Shown in pieces: positions 1-6,410 of a stretch of DNA of 6,436 bases (the stretch's first letter is position 1; each line of letters starts with the position of its first letter). The position numbers and the translations under genes are program-made. The stretch covers positions 1 through 6,436 of the forward strand of contig DHQH01000014.1 of NCBI GenBank assembly GCA_002410125.1. Reading direction: 5' to 3'. This stretch comes from Alphaproteobacteria bacterium UBA5343. GTDB taxonomy: Bacteria; Pseudomonadota; Alphaproteobacteria; RF32; UBA5343. The notes under the pieces were generated by a model. The model did no database searches. It was given only the letters and a program-made list of their open reading frames with translations, and was not told the origin of the DNA.

Positions 1-1690
1 TTCAGCCAAAAAAACCATGCAAATAGCTCAAAAACTATATGAGGGTGTAGATGATAATGGTGGTTTAATTACTTATATGAGAACTGACGCTGTAAACTTA
101 GCAGCCGAAGCAATCACCGCCGCAAGAGATTTAATTTCAAAAGACTTTGGTGATAATTATAATCCCAAAACACCTAGAGTTTATAAAACTAAATCTAAAA
201 ATGCTCAAGAAGCTCACGAAGCTATCAGACCAACCAATCTATTCAGAAAACCAACAGACATCAAACATATCTTAGATGCTGACCAATATAGATTATATGA
301 ACTAATCTGGAAAAGAACTATCGCTAGTCAAATGGCAAGCGCTATCTTAGATAAAGTTGCAATCGATTCTATATCAACAGATAAAAAAACGACTCTTCGT
401 GCCACAGGTCAAGTAATCGCTTTTGATGGTTTTCTAAAGTTATATAAAGAAGATAAAGACGAAGATAACGAAGAAGACGATGCAGAAAAACTTTTACCAA
501 ATGTAAATGAAGGTGAAAATGTAAATAAAGGTGAAATCACTCCTGAACAACATTTCACTCAACCCCCATACAGATATACCGAAGCAAGTTTAGTTAAAAA
601 ACTAGAAGAATTAGGAATTGGTCGTCCATCTACTTATGCCTCTATCTTATCAGTATTACAAGATAGACAATATGTAAGGTTAATCACTCGTAAATTCTAC
701 CCTGAAAATAGAGGTAGAATTGTAACAGCCTTCCTAGAAAACTACTTCAAACAATATGTAGAATATGACTTCACAGCTCAAATGGAAGAAAAACTAGATG
801 ACATTTCCAACGGTAATATGAATTGGAAAGAATTATTAAATGTCTTCTGGGACAAATTCAAAAAACATATCGATGCAACAGATAAATTATCAGTAACAGA
901 AATCTTAGACAAGATTGATGAGACTTTAGAACATTTATTAGTAATGAATGCCGAGGATAAAGAAAACCCAAGAAAATGCCCTAAATGTGGTGGCAGATTA
1001 AATATCAAAATTGGTAAATTTGGTGGGTTCATCGGTTGTGAAAAATACCCAGATTGTGATTACACCAAACAAATCAACATAACTGATAAAGACGAAAACA
1101 CCGAAGACGGTGCTACAACCCCTATTGAAATTGAAAACATCAAATTAGGCGAAGACAAGGAAAGCGGCAAAGAAGTATGGCTTAAAAAAGGACCTTATGG
1201 CTTTTATATCCAATTAGGTGAAACTGAAAAAGGTAGTAAACAAAAACCAAAAAGAGCTTCAATTCCAAAAGGCGTTGATCACCTAAAAGTAAGTTTAAGT
1301 GATGCTCTTAATTTATTATCACTGCCTAAAAATTTAGGTAAAAATCCAAAAACTAAAGAAGATTTAATCTTAGGTGTTGGAAGGTTTGGACCATATATAA
1401 AACAAGGTGCTAATTATCATTCAGTTCCAGCAACTGATAATATTTTAACAATTGACATTAACAAAGCTATAGAAATTGTTGAAAACGATAAGAAAAAAAT
1501 AAAATCTCCAGCAAAAGAAATTGGGGAGCATCCTGACACAAAAGAAAAAATCACCTTAAATTCTGGCCGATATGGACCATATTTAAAACATGGAAAACAA
1601 AATATTGCTATTCCTAAAAACCTCCAAGGACAAGAATTATCCTTAGAGCAAGCAGTAGAAATTATCAAGAACAAGGAAAGCAAAAAATAG
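1..1690 (+). CDS. topA: DNA topoisomerase I (type IA), 3' part; 5' end outside window
   Basis: Relaxes negatively supercoiled DNA by transient single-strand breakage in the cytoplasm. The frame is open to the left edge (first whole codon at base 2), so the Met at base 17 is internal and the Toprim domain lies outside the window. Numbering from that Met: the catalytic tyrosine is Tyr20 in LITYMRTD, with Arg22 beside it; EAHEAIRP (65-72) and GIGRPSTYASI (200-210) are conserved type IA core motifs, and FTAQMEEKLDDI (252-263) closes the core. An acidic stretch (about 134-147) sits at the usual variable loop. The C-terminal part has one four-cysteine zinc ribbon (Cys321, Cys324, Cys341, Cys347, the only cysteines seen) followed by three topoisomerase C-terminal repeats around KGPYGFYIQLG (391-401), GRFGPYIKQG (455-464) and GRYGPYLKHG (517-526). 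This one-ribbon-plus-repeats tail differs from the three zinc ribbons of E. coli TopA. It ends with TAG, directly followed by rnr. Identity is firm. Confidence 0.97.
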   Translation, partial: SAKKTMQIAQKLYEGVDDNGGLITYMRTDAVNLAAEAITAARDLISKDFGDNYNPKTPRVYKTKSKNAQEAHEAIRPTNLFRKPTDIKHILDADQYRLYELIWKRTIASQMASAILDKVAIDSISTDKKTTLRATGQVIAFDGFLKLYKEDKDEDNEEDDAEKLLPNVNEGENVNKGEITPEQHFTQPPYRYTEASLVKKLEELGIGRPSTYASILSVLQDRQYVRLITRKFYPENRGRIVTAFLENYFKQYVEYDFTAQMEEKLDDISNGNMNWKELLNVFWDKFKKHIDATDKLSVTEILDKIDETLEHLLVMNAEDKENPRKCPKCGGRLNIKIGKFGGFIGCEKYPDCDYTKQINITDKDENTEDGATTPIEIENIKLGEDKESGKEVWLKKGPYGFYIQLGETEKGSKQKPKRASIPKGVDHLKVSLSDALNLLSLPKNLGKNPKTKEDLILGVGRFGPYIKQGANYHSVPATDNILTIDINKAIEIVENDKKKIKSPAKEIGEHPDTKEKITLNSGRYGPYLKHGKQNIAIPKNLQGQELSLEQAVEIIKNKESKK

Positions 1691-3529
1691 GTGCTAAAAA
1701 ACCCTAAAAAAATTGAAAACCAAATCAAAGGAATTGTAAAATTTGATGATAATATCGCTTATCTAATTCCTAGTGAAAAAAGTATCAGAAGTACTTTTAT
1801 AATTCCTAAAGAATATCGAAACAAAGCCAAAAATAATGACTTTGTAGTTTGTGATATAAAAAATCCCAATTCTAGAAAAAGAACCAAAATTGCTAAAGTA
1901 GTTAAAAACTTCGGTAAATTTAATATCACCAAAAATGCCAGTACTATTGCAATTGATAAATTTGAAATTCCTCACACTTTCCCAAAAGCTGTAATATTAG
2001 AACTAAATGAAACTGATAAATTTAATAAAAAAAATCGTTTCGATTTAAGCAAATTACCCTTTGTCACCATTGACGGAGAAGATGCCAGAGATTTTGATGA
2101 TGCAATCTATGCTGTACCAGACATTTCAAAACATAATATTGGCGGTTATAAGATAATTATTGCTATTGCAGATGTAGCTTTTTATGTAAGAGAAGAAACA
2201 GCATTAGATAACGAAGCATATAAAAGAGGAAACTCAGTATATTTCCCAGATATGGTAATCCCTATGCTTCCTGAAAAACTATCAAATGACCTATGCTCAC
2301 TAAGACCCCATCAAATAAGACCTACTATCTCAGCTCACATCACTATTGATAAATTAGGTAATATTTTAGAGTATAATTTTAATCGTTCTTTCATTAGATC
2401 GGAACACAGATTAACTTATACTCAAGTCCAAAAACATATTGATAGTGAATATAAAAACTGCGATAAAAAACTAGCGTCAATCATAACCAATCTCAATGCC
2501 GCTTACATTGCCTTAGATAAAAACCGAGAACTTAGAAAAACTTTAGATCTTGATGTTAGCGAAATTAAAATATACCTCGATAAATTTGGAAATATCGGTT
2601 CTATCTCACCAAAAGAAAGGCTAACCGCTCACAAAATCGTAGAAGAATTTATGATTACAGCTAATATTGCAGCTGCCAAACAACTACAGAAAACAAACCA
2701 ACCTATCATGTATCGTATTCATGACTTACCAGCAGAAGAAAAATTAGAAGCCATCAAACCCCTACTCGCAAGCTTTGGACTTAAACTACCACAAGGAAGT
2801 TCAATCAAACCAGAGCATCTAAATAAAGTTATTAAACTCTGTTCACAAGGTAAATTTTCAGATGGCATCAAAGAACTAATCCTAAGACTACAATGCCAAG
2901 CAAAATACAGCCCTAAAAATATTGGACATTTCGGATTAGCCTTAAAAGACTATGCCCATTTCACCTCACCTATCAGAAGATATTCTGACCTTTTAATACA
3001 CAGAGCATTAATATCAGGACTAGAGTTAAAAGACGAAGGTGGATTTAAAAACAACGAGATAAAAGAAGAATTTAACGAGATAGGTGAACATCTTTGCATT
3101 ACTGAAAGAAGAGCTGTTTCTGCTGAACGAGATGTAGTTGATAGATTCGTATCATCATATCTAAAAAATGACATTGATAAACAATTCACCGGCTACGTTG
3201 CAGGATTATCAGATGCTGGAATTTTTGTAAGATTACCAGAAATAGGAGCCGATGGTTTAATCCCAATGAGAACATTACCAGATGATGACTATCTATACGA
3301 AAACTCTGCAAAATTAAGCCTAAAAGGACAATATACAGACCATAAATTCACTCTTGGTGACAGTATCTCTGTAGTTTTAAAAGAAGCTAGTGAAATTTCA
3401 GGTGGATTAATATTCAAATATTTTGATTTAGAAGAAGGATTAGAATATTATGAAAAAGGCAGTGGTAGAATTTATAAGAGAAAATCCCGTAAAAAACATG
3501 GCAAAAAACACAAAACTAAAAAGAGATAA
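1691..3529 (+). CDS. rnr: Ribonuclease R (RNB-family 3'-5' exoribonuclease), short N-terminus
   Basis: Processive 3'-5' exoribonuclease that degrades structured RNA. The 612-residue product has an OB/cold-shock-like segment (about 12-75), the RNB catalytic domain (about 115-440), an S1 RNA-binding domain (about 495-578) and a lysine/arginine-rich tail (about 589-612). TIDGEDARDFDDA (126-138) supplies the four metal-binding aspartates Asp128, Asp134, Asp136 and Asp137, with the same spacing as Asp201/207/209/210 of E. coli RNase II. The family signature HFTSPIRRYSDLLIHR is at 423-438. The lysine-rich tail favours RNase R over RNase II. Only about 127 residues precede the first catalytic aspartate, against about 270 in E. 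coli RNase R, so the winged-helix domain and one cold-shock domain seem absent. GTG at 1691 is the only plausible start: topA stops immediately before it and no in-frame ATG follows for a long way. AAGGA (1673-1677) is a distant ribosome site, so coupling to topA translation is likely. Confidence 0.95.
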   Translation: MLKNPKKIENQIKGIVKFDDNIAYLIPSEKSIRSTFIIPKEYRNKAKNNDFVVCDIKNPNSRKRTKIAKVVKNFGKFNITKNASTIAIDKFEIPHTFPKAVILELNETDKFNKKNRFDLSKLPFVTIDGEDARDFDDAIYAVPDISKHNIGGYKIIIAIADVAFYVREETALDNEAYKRGNSVYFPDMVIPMLPEKLSNDLCSLRPHQIRPTISAHITIDKLGNILEYNFNRSFIRSEHRLTYTQVQKHIDSEYKNCDKKLASIITNLNAAYIALDKNRELRKTLDLDVSEIKIYLDKFGNIGSISPKERLTAHKIVEEFMITANIAAAKQLQKTNQPIMYRIHDLPAEEKLEAIKPLLASFGLKLPQGSSIKPEHLNKVIKLCSQGKFSDGIKELILRLQCQAKYSPKNIGHFGLALKDYAHFTSPIRRYSDLLIHRALISGLELKDEGGFKNNEIKEEFNEIGEHLCITERRAVSAERDVVDRFVSSYLKNDIDKQFTGYVAGLSDAGIFVRLPEIGADGLIPMRTLPDDDYLYENSAKLSLKGQYTDHKFTLGDSISVVLKEASEISGGLIFKYFDLEEGLEYYEKGSGRIYKRKSRKKHGKKHKTKKR

Positions 3530-3548
3530 CCACTCCTATATGTTTAAC

Positions 3549-3614
3549 CTATGGCACTCCCAACTAAATGGGCTCTCCGACCCAAGCTGGATCTGATGGA
3601 TTTTGTGCCAATAG
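3549..3614 (+). other. GC-rich structured intergenic element (possible RNA structure or small repeat)
   Basis: CTATGGCAC (3549-3557) can pair with GTGCCA-A-TAG (3605-3614), giving nine base pairs with one bulged A at 3611. Inside, TGGG (3569-3572) can pair either with CCCA upstream (3559-3562) or with CCCA downstream (3581-3584), two mutually exclusive hairpins; CCA-AGC-TGG (3582-3590) is another small hairpin. By direct count bases 3551-3610 hold 31 G/C of 60, while the next 60 hold 13. No T-run follows the stem, so it is not a normal intrinsic terminator. I do not recognise a known RNA family. It could be an rnr 3' end, a leader of the protease gene, or a dispersed palindromic repeat. Strand is assumed from its neighbours. 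Confidence 0.35.
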
Positions 3615-3643
3615 AAGTAATTTAAGAAAATGAAAAATTCTAG

Positions 3644-3659
3644 TGTAGATTCTACTACA
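3644..3659. repeat. Small inverted repeat upstream of the protease gene
   Basis: TGTAG (3644-3648) and CTACA (3655-3659) form a five-pair stem around a six-base loop; an alternative reading is the odd palindrome GTAGA-T-TCTAC (3645-3655). It lies 56 bases before the protease start in very AT-rich DNA. It may be an operator or leader hairpin, or chance. I saw no convincing -35/-10 pair in 3611-3715. Confidence 0.25.
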
Positions 3660-3715
3660 TAAATTCTTTCATTATTCGCAAAATTACGATTAGTGGTGCA
3701 AAAGACGAAGATAAT

Positions 3716-5239
3716 ATGAAATTAAAAAAAATATCATTTTTTTATATACTAACAATATTAATCACAATTAATATTGTTACAATTGCATATGCAAAGCAGT
3801 ACACTAAGCTAGACATCTACAAAGCCGAGCAAATTTTTAATCTCACCCTCACCTCTATAAAAAATAAATACATCAAACCTGTAAATATTGAAAAAATATC
3901 CATGATAGGTCTTAACGGATTAAAAGAAATTGATAAAGAGGTAACTATTGCAAATGACGGTAACAGGATTTCATATTATTATAAAACGAAACCAGTTGGC
4001 AGCTTCCAAAAACCGGAAAAACAAGACGAACTAGACTGGTCCAGAAGTATAATAAAAGCCATACTCACCCTAAAAGGCAGGTCCAGCAAAATCAGAAATT
4101 CCACCCCTGACGAAATTTATAAACCCATTATAAAAGCTATGCTCTCAGAACTTGATGGATATTCTAAATATATAACTGAAGATGAAAATAAGATCGAAGA
4201 GCTTGAAGGCTTTGGCGGCATTGGTATCAGATATCGAAAACTAGGCAACTTCTTAGAAATCACCGAAATAATTCCTAATCTCCCTGCTGCTGAATTTGGA
4301 TTAAAAGAAAAAGATAGAATCCTAAAAATTGAAAATAACATCATAACCGACTTATCAAGACAAGAAATCATCCATAACCTAAGAGGTAAAAACCATAGCA
4401 ACTTAAATATAACCATACAAAGAAAAGGCACCAAAACCTCAGAAGACATCACTCTGACTAGAAAAATCATCACCCCAGACACTATACAATATAAAATGGA
4501 TAATGATTGTTTAATGATAAAAATTATTAGCTTTAATAAAACCACCTCCCCAACCCTAAAACAATTAATCTTAGAAAATAAAGACACTATCAACAGCATA
4601 ATCATTGATATTAGGGGTAACCCAGGTGGACTATTAGATGAAGCCGTAAAATCAGCTAATTTATTCCTAAATCAAGGATTAATTCTATCAACTAAAGGTC
4701 GCCATAAAGATTCTTTCCAAGACTATAATGCCAAAGGTGATGATATAACTAAAAACAAACCAATCGCCATAATAATCGATGGCAAAACCGCCTCTGCTGC
4801 TGAAATATTCGCAGGAGCCTTGCTAGATCAGCAAAGAGCTATCACTATTGGTACTACCTCATTTGGTAAAGGAAGTGTCCAGACAGTGATTCCATTACCA
4901 AATATGTCCGAACTTGCCATCACTTGGTCTAATTTTTATACACCATCTGGCTATAACCTAAATCATCTAGGAGTTATGCCTCTTATCTGCACCTCCAGAT
5001 ATAATAACAATCATGTCAATAAAATCGGAGCTATAATATCTAATATTGACTATAAAATCTTAAAACAAAACATCACCAAATGGAGAGATTCCAGTACAAA
5101 AGCTGAAGAAAATAAAAATGATTTAAGAGAAATCTGCCCTGCCAAAAATCAAAGAAATCTAAATCTAGCCTATAAAATCGCAAAAGTGATACTTAATAAT
5201 CAACAATTATATCAAAAACTATTAGAAATTAATCATTGA
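3716..5239 (+). CDS. Exported PDZ-containing S41 C-terminal processing peptidase (CtpA/Prc-like)
   Basis: Serine protease expected to act in the periplasm on protein C-termini; the substrate is unknown. Residues 1-26 form a Sec signal peptide: KLKK, a hydrophobic core (6-23) and the cleavage motif AYA before Lys27. After a helical region (about 30-160) with LDGYSKYIT (146-154) comes a PDZ domain (about 165-250, opening with GFGGIGIRY), then the S41 core with DIRGNPGG (298-305). The nucleophile is Ser360 in GKTASAAEIFAGAL and the general base is Lys385 in SFGKGSVQT; the 25-residue spacing matches known CtpA and Prc serine-lysine dyads. The region after the dyad reads FYTPSGYNLNHLGVMPLICTS (407-427) rather than the canonical CtpA form, and about 60 extra residues sit before the PDZ; both recall, from memory, a distinct alphaproteobacterial S41 group. 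Cys425 and Cys474 could form a disulfide. The ATG at 3716 is chosen because it gives an intact signal peptide; its ribosome site (GAAG, 3707-3710) is weak. Confidence 0.9.
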   Translation: MKLKKISFFYILTILITINIVTIAYAKQYTKLDIYKAEQIFNLTLTSIKNKYIKPVNIEKISMIGLNGLKEIDKEVTIANDGNRISYYYKTKPVGSFQKPEKQDELDWSRSIIKAILTLKGRSSKIRNSTPDEIYKPIIKAMLSELDGYSKYITEDENKIEELEGFGGIGIRYRKLGNFLEITEIIPNLPAAEFGLKEKDRILKIENNIITDLSRQEIIHNLRGKNHSNLNITIQRKGTKTSEDITLTRKIITPDTIQYKMDNDCLMIKIISFNKTTSPTLKQLILENKDTINSIIIDIRGNPGGLLDEAVKSANLFLNQGLILSTKGRHKDSFQDYNAKGDDITKNKPIAIIIDGKTASAAEIFAGALLDQQRAITIGTTSFGKGSVQTVIPLPNMSELAITWSNFYTPSGYNLNHLGVMPLICTSRYNNNHVNKIGAIISNIDYKILKQNITKWRDSSTKAEENKNDLREICPAKNQRNLNLAYKIAKVILNNQQLYQKLLEINH

Positions 5240-5263
5240 CAATCAAAAAATATTTAGTATATT
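5236..5263 (+). promoter_or_regulatory. Sigma70-type promoter for rpmG
   Basis: A perfect TTGACA -35 box (5236-5241) is followed after 16 bases by TATATT (5258-5263), five of six matches to the -10 consensus. The predicted transcript starts near 5270, about 30 bases before rpmG. The -35 box overlaps the protease stop codon (TGA, 5237-5239), so the promoter begins inside the upstream gene. This is the best promoter match in the window. Confidence 0.7.
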
Positions 5264-5284
5264 TCACTCAACAAAAGATTAGTT

Positions 5285-5290
5285 AAGGAA
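5285..5290 (+). promoter_or_regulatory. Ribosome binding site of rpmG
   Basis: AAGGAA lies eight bases before the ATG at 5299, an optimal Shine-Dalgarno distance. It fixes the start of this short gene. Confidence 0.8.
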
Positions 5291-5298
5291 ATAAAATT

Positions 5299-5466
5299 AT
5301 GGCAAAACCTACAGTAATACAAGTAAAATTAGTAAGTACTCTTAATACAGGTTACTTCTATGTTGCTAAGAAAAACCCAAGAAACATCACAGAAAAAATG
5401 GTTTTCAGAAAATACGATCCAATCGCAAGAAAACATTGTGAATTCAAAGAAGCAAAAATTAAATAA
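5299..5466 (+). CDS. rpmG: 50S ribosomal protein L33 (bL33)
   Basis: A 55-residue basic protein of the large ribosomal subunit. It opens MAKPTVIQVKLVSTLNTGYF and continues with YVAKKNPRN, EKMVFRKYDP and a KEAKIK end, an almost full-length match to the alphaproteobacterial L33 pattern I know (MAKP..IKIRLVSTA.TGFFYV.KKN and MV.RKYDPVARKHVEFKEAKIK). The paired zinc-ribbon cysteines of the C+ form are absent; the single Cys47 sits where I would expect Val, so this is the zinc-independent C- form. Length is normal for the family. It is a single-gene unit with its own promoter, a good ribosome site and a strong terminator. Location downstream of rnr and an S41 protease agrees with alphaproteobacterial gene order as I recall it. 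Confidence 0.97.
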   Translation: MAKPTVIQVKLVSTLNTGYFYVAKKNPRNITEKMVFRKYDPIARKHCEFKEAKIK

Positions 5467-5490
5467 TATATTAGAATATTAAAAAATTAT

Positions 5491-5534
5491 ATCCTCTTAC
5501 ATCAATCTATGTAAATTGTAAGAGGATTTTTTTT
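5491..5534 (+). terminator. Intrinsic terminator of rpmG
   Basis: ATCCTCTTACA (5491-5501) pairs perfectly with TGTAAGAGGAT (5517-5527), an 11-base-pair stem with a 15-base loop, followed by an unbroken T-run (5527-5534). It lies 24 bases after the rpmG stop codon and isolates rpmG from the next gene. Confidence 0.93.
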
Positions 5535-5576
5535 CGAAGAATCTCATTTTATCAAGAGCATATATCAAAAAATAGT

Positions 5577-5605
5577 TTGATTATAAGAGTTGTTTATATT
5601 AAAAT
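5577..5605 (+). promoter_or_regulatory. Possible promoter of the 89-residue membrane protein gene
   Basis: TTGATT (5577-5582) and TAAAAT (5600-5605) are separated by 17 bases, four and five of six matches to the sigma70 consensus. Transcription would start near 5612, about 28 bases before the ATG at 5640. A promoter is needed here because a strong terminator precedes it, but matches arise easily in such AT-rich DNA. Confidence 0.45.
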
Positions 5606-5625
5606 AGAAATATATATTAGCCTTT

Positions 5626-5630
5626 AAGGA
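5626..5630 (+). promoter_or_regulatory. Ribosome binding site of the 89-residue membrane protein gene
   Basis: AAGGA sits nine bases before the ATG at 5640. It selects this start over the in-frame internal methionines at codons 12, 27 and 32. Confidence 0.65.
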
Positions 5631-5639
5631 TATTAAATT

Positions 5640-5909
5640 ATGAATAATATTTTAGATAACAATATTGTTGATATGAAAACAACTAACGAGCTTCACAATA
5701 CTCCAGAAGCAGGTCTGATGACTGATGAAAAGATGGCTAATATTCAAAAGAAAAAACAGCATATGAATGCTTCATATAAAAACTTCTTAGAAAAAACCAT
5801 CAGTAAAATCGATTATACCTCAATCAGAGAACAATGGTTATATTATGGAACCATCCTTGCTGGACTAATAATGCTAATCGGCTGGATAATAATTTCATTC
5901 GTTTTATAA
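5640..5909 (+). CDS. Hypothetical small protein with C-terminal membrane anchor
   Basis: I do not recognise this 89-residue protein. Residues 1-65 are hydrophilic, with a lysine-rich patch (KKKQ, 37-40) and a likely helical stretch (about 40-65, including SYKNFLEKTISKI). Residues 67-89 form one hydrophobic segment (LYYGTILAGLIMLIGWIIIS followed by FVL) that runs to the last residue, the layout of a tail-anchored protein with its N-terminal part in the cytoplasm. There is no signal peptide. A good ribosome site, a possible promoter, a strong terminator before it and another hairpin just after it all support a real single-gene unit. Orientation in the membrane is inferred. Confidence 0.75.
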   Translation: MNNILDNNIVDMKTTNELHNTPEAGLMTDEKMANIQKKKQHMNASYKNFLEKTISKIDYTSIREQWLYYGTILAGLIMLIGWIIISFVL

Positions 5910-5915
5910 AAAAGA

Positions 5916-5939
5916 AAAGGCTCCTAAATAGGAGCCTTT
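5916..5939. terminator. Shared convergent terminator hairpin
   Basis: AAAGGCTCCTA (5916-5926) and TAGGAGCCTTT (5929-5939) are perfect inverted repeats; the innermost pair probably opens to give a four-base loop. On the plus strand the stem ends in TTTCTT, a modest U-tract six bases after the 5640-5909 gene. On the minus strand the hairpin runs into a much richer T tract (complement of 5901-5918), so termination is probably stronger for the gene coming from the right. Confidence 0.85.
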
Positions 5940-5963
5940 CTTAACTTTAACAAAATAATTTTT

Positions 5964-6221
5964 TTAAAAACAGTTTAAACTTCCCAACGGAAATATTACT
6001 GCTGTCTCACTCAATCTTCCATAGAGATCTTCTTCTACAGGTGACGGTGTTTTGTTATCTTCTTCCTTTTTCCTCTCTTCAGCAGATTTACTCTCTATAA
6101 CATCCTTATAAAAGGCTTTATACAACCAAAAGAGAAGTACTAAAACAGTAAATGCTCCTATTAGGAGCCCTATCACACCTAAAACTGTTCCAAATGCAAT
6201 AGATAATAAAAATGTTTTCAT
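5964..6221 (-). CDS. Possible hypothetical small membrane protein
   Basis: I do not recognise this 85-residue product. Residues 4-36 are strongly hydrophobic (LLSIAFGTVLGVIGLLIGAF and on to LFWLY), one long or two short membrane segments. Residues 39-70 are charged and acidic-basic mixed (SAEERKKEEDNK), and the end is FPLGSLNCF with one cysteine. The ATG at 6221 is preferred because a promoter-like pair lies just upstream. An ATG at 6293 would add 24 residues and a second hydrophobic segment; neither start has a visible Shine-Dalgarno, which is the main doubt. The stop lies 25 bases from a hairpin that terminates well on this strand, which supports a real gene. It converges on the 5640-5909 gene. 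Confidence 0.5.
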   Translation of the reverse strand: MKTFLLSIAFGTVLGVIGLLIGAFTVLVLLFWLYKAFYKDVIESKSAEERKKEEDNKTPSPVEEDLYGRLSETAVIFPLGSLNCF

Positions 6222-6247
6222 ACGAAAATAAATTAAAAGGTTAATAT

Positions 6248-6278
6248 ATAATACATTAAAAATAAGTGTCGTTGTAAA
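6248..6278 (-). promoter_or_regulatory. Weak promoter candidate for the minus-strand membrane protein
   Basis: Read on the minus strand, TTTACA (6278-6273) and TATTAT (6253-6248) each match five of six consensus bases, with a slightly long 19-base spacer. Transcription would start near 6241, about 20 bases before the ATG at 6221. The region is so AT-rich that chance matches are expected. Confidence 0.3.
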
Positions 6279-6368
6279 TAAGAAAGTCGCCATATTATGA
6301 TAAAATATTTCAAGAATCAAATGATTATTTTAAAAATAAAAAAAAATGTAAAACTTATCATTTTTTGC

Positions 6369-6397
6369 TTGCAAACTAAAAAAAGGTTTAGTATAAA
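6369..6397 (+). promoter_or_regulatory. Promoter of the tRNA gene
   Basis: TTGCAA (6369-6374), preceded by C as in CTTG-type alphaproteobacterial -35 boxes, is 17 bases from TATAAA (6392-6397). Transcription would start near 6404, seven bases before the mature tRNA 5' end. The -10 box lies inside an inverted repeat, GTTTA-GTA-TAAAC (6386-6398). Confidence 0.6.
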
Positions 6398-6410
6398 CTT
6401 CCCTATCAAA

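Noticed and set aside
778..1032. Minus-strand ORFs within topA and rnr (778-1032, 1417-1728, 1763-1975, 2950-3189)
   Set aside because: All are antisense to well-conserved coding sequence, have biased composition and no family resemblance.
1688..1690. TAG as a reassigned codon making one topA-rnr gene
   Set aside because: TopA ends naturally after its third C-terminal repeat with a lysine-rich tail, GTG follows at once, and no other in-frame TAG is seen inside a gene. Normal termination is simpler.
3549..3614. Structured island as an intrinsic terminator of rnr or a tRNA-like gene
   Set aside because: No T-run follows the stem, and there is no T-loop or anticodon arm arrangement to make a tRNA.
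4117..4605. 162-codon minus-strand ORF inside the protease gene
   Set aside because: It lies wholly opposite the S41 gene, over the PDZ and the start of the catalytic core whose plus-strand motifs are intact. It has no ribosome site or recognisable domain, and its hydrophobic content is what the complement of this AT-rich coding sequence gives.
5972..5985. Repeat shared with the tRNA promoter (AAACTTCCC near 5976 and 6395)
   Set aside because: Only nine bases match, and one copy lies inside the minus-strand coding region; chance is enough.
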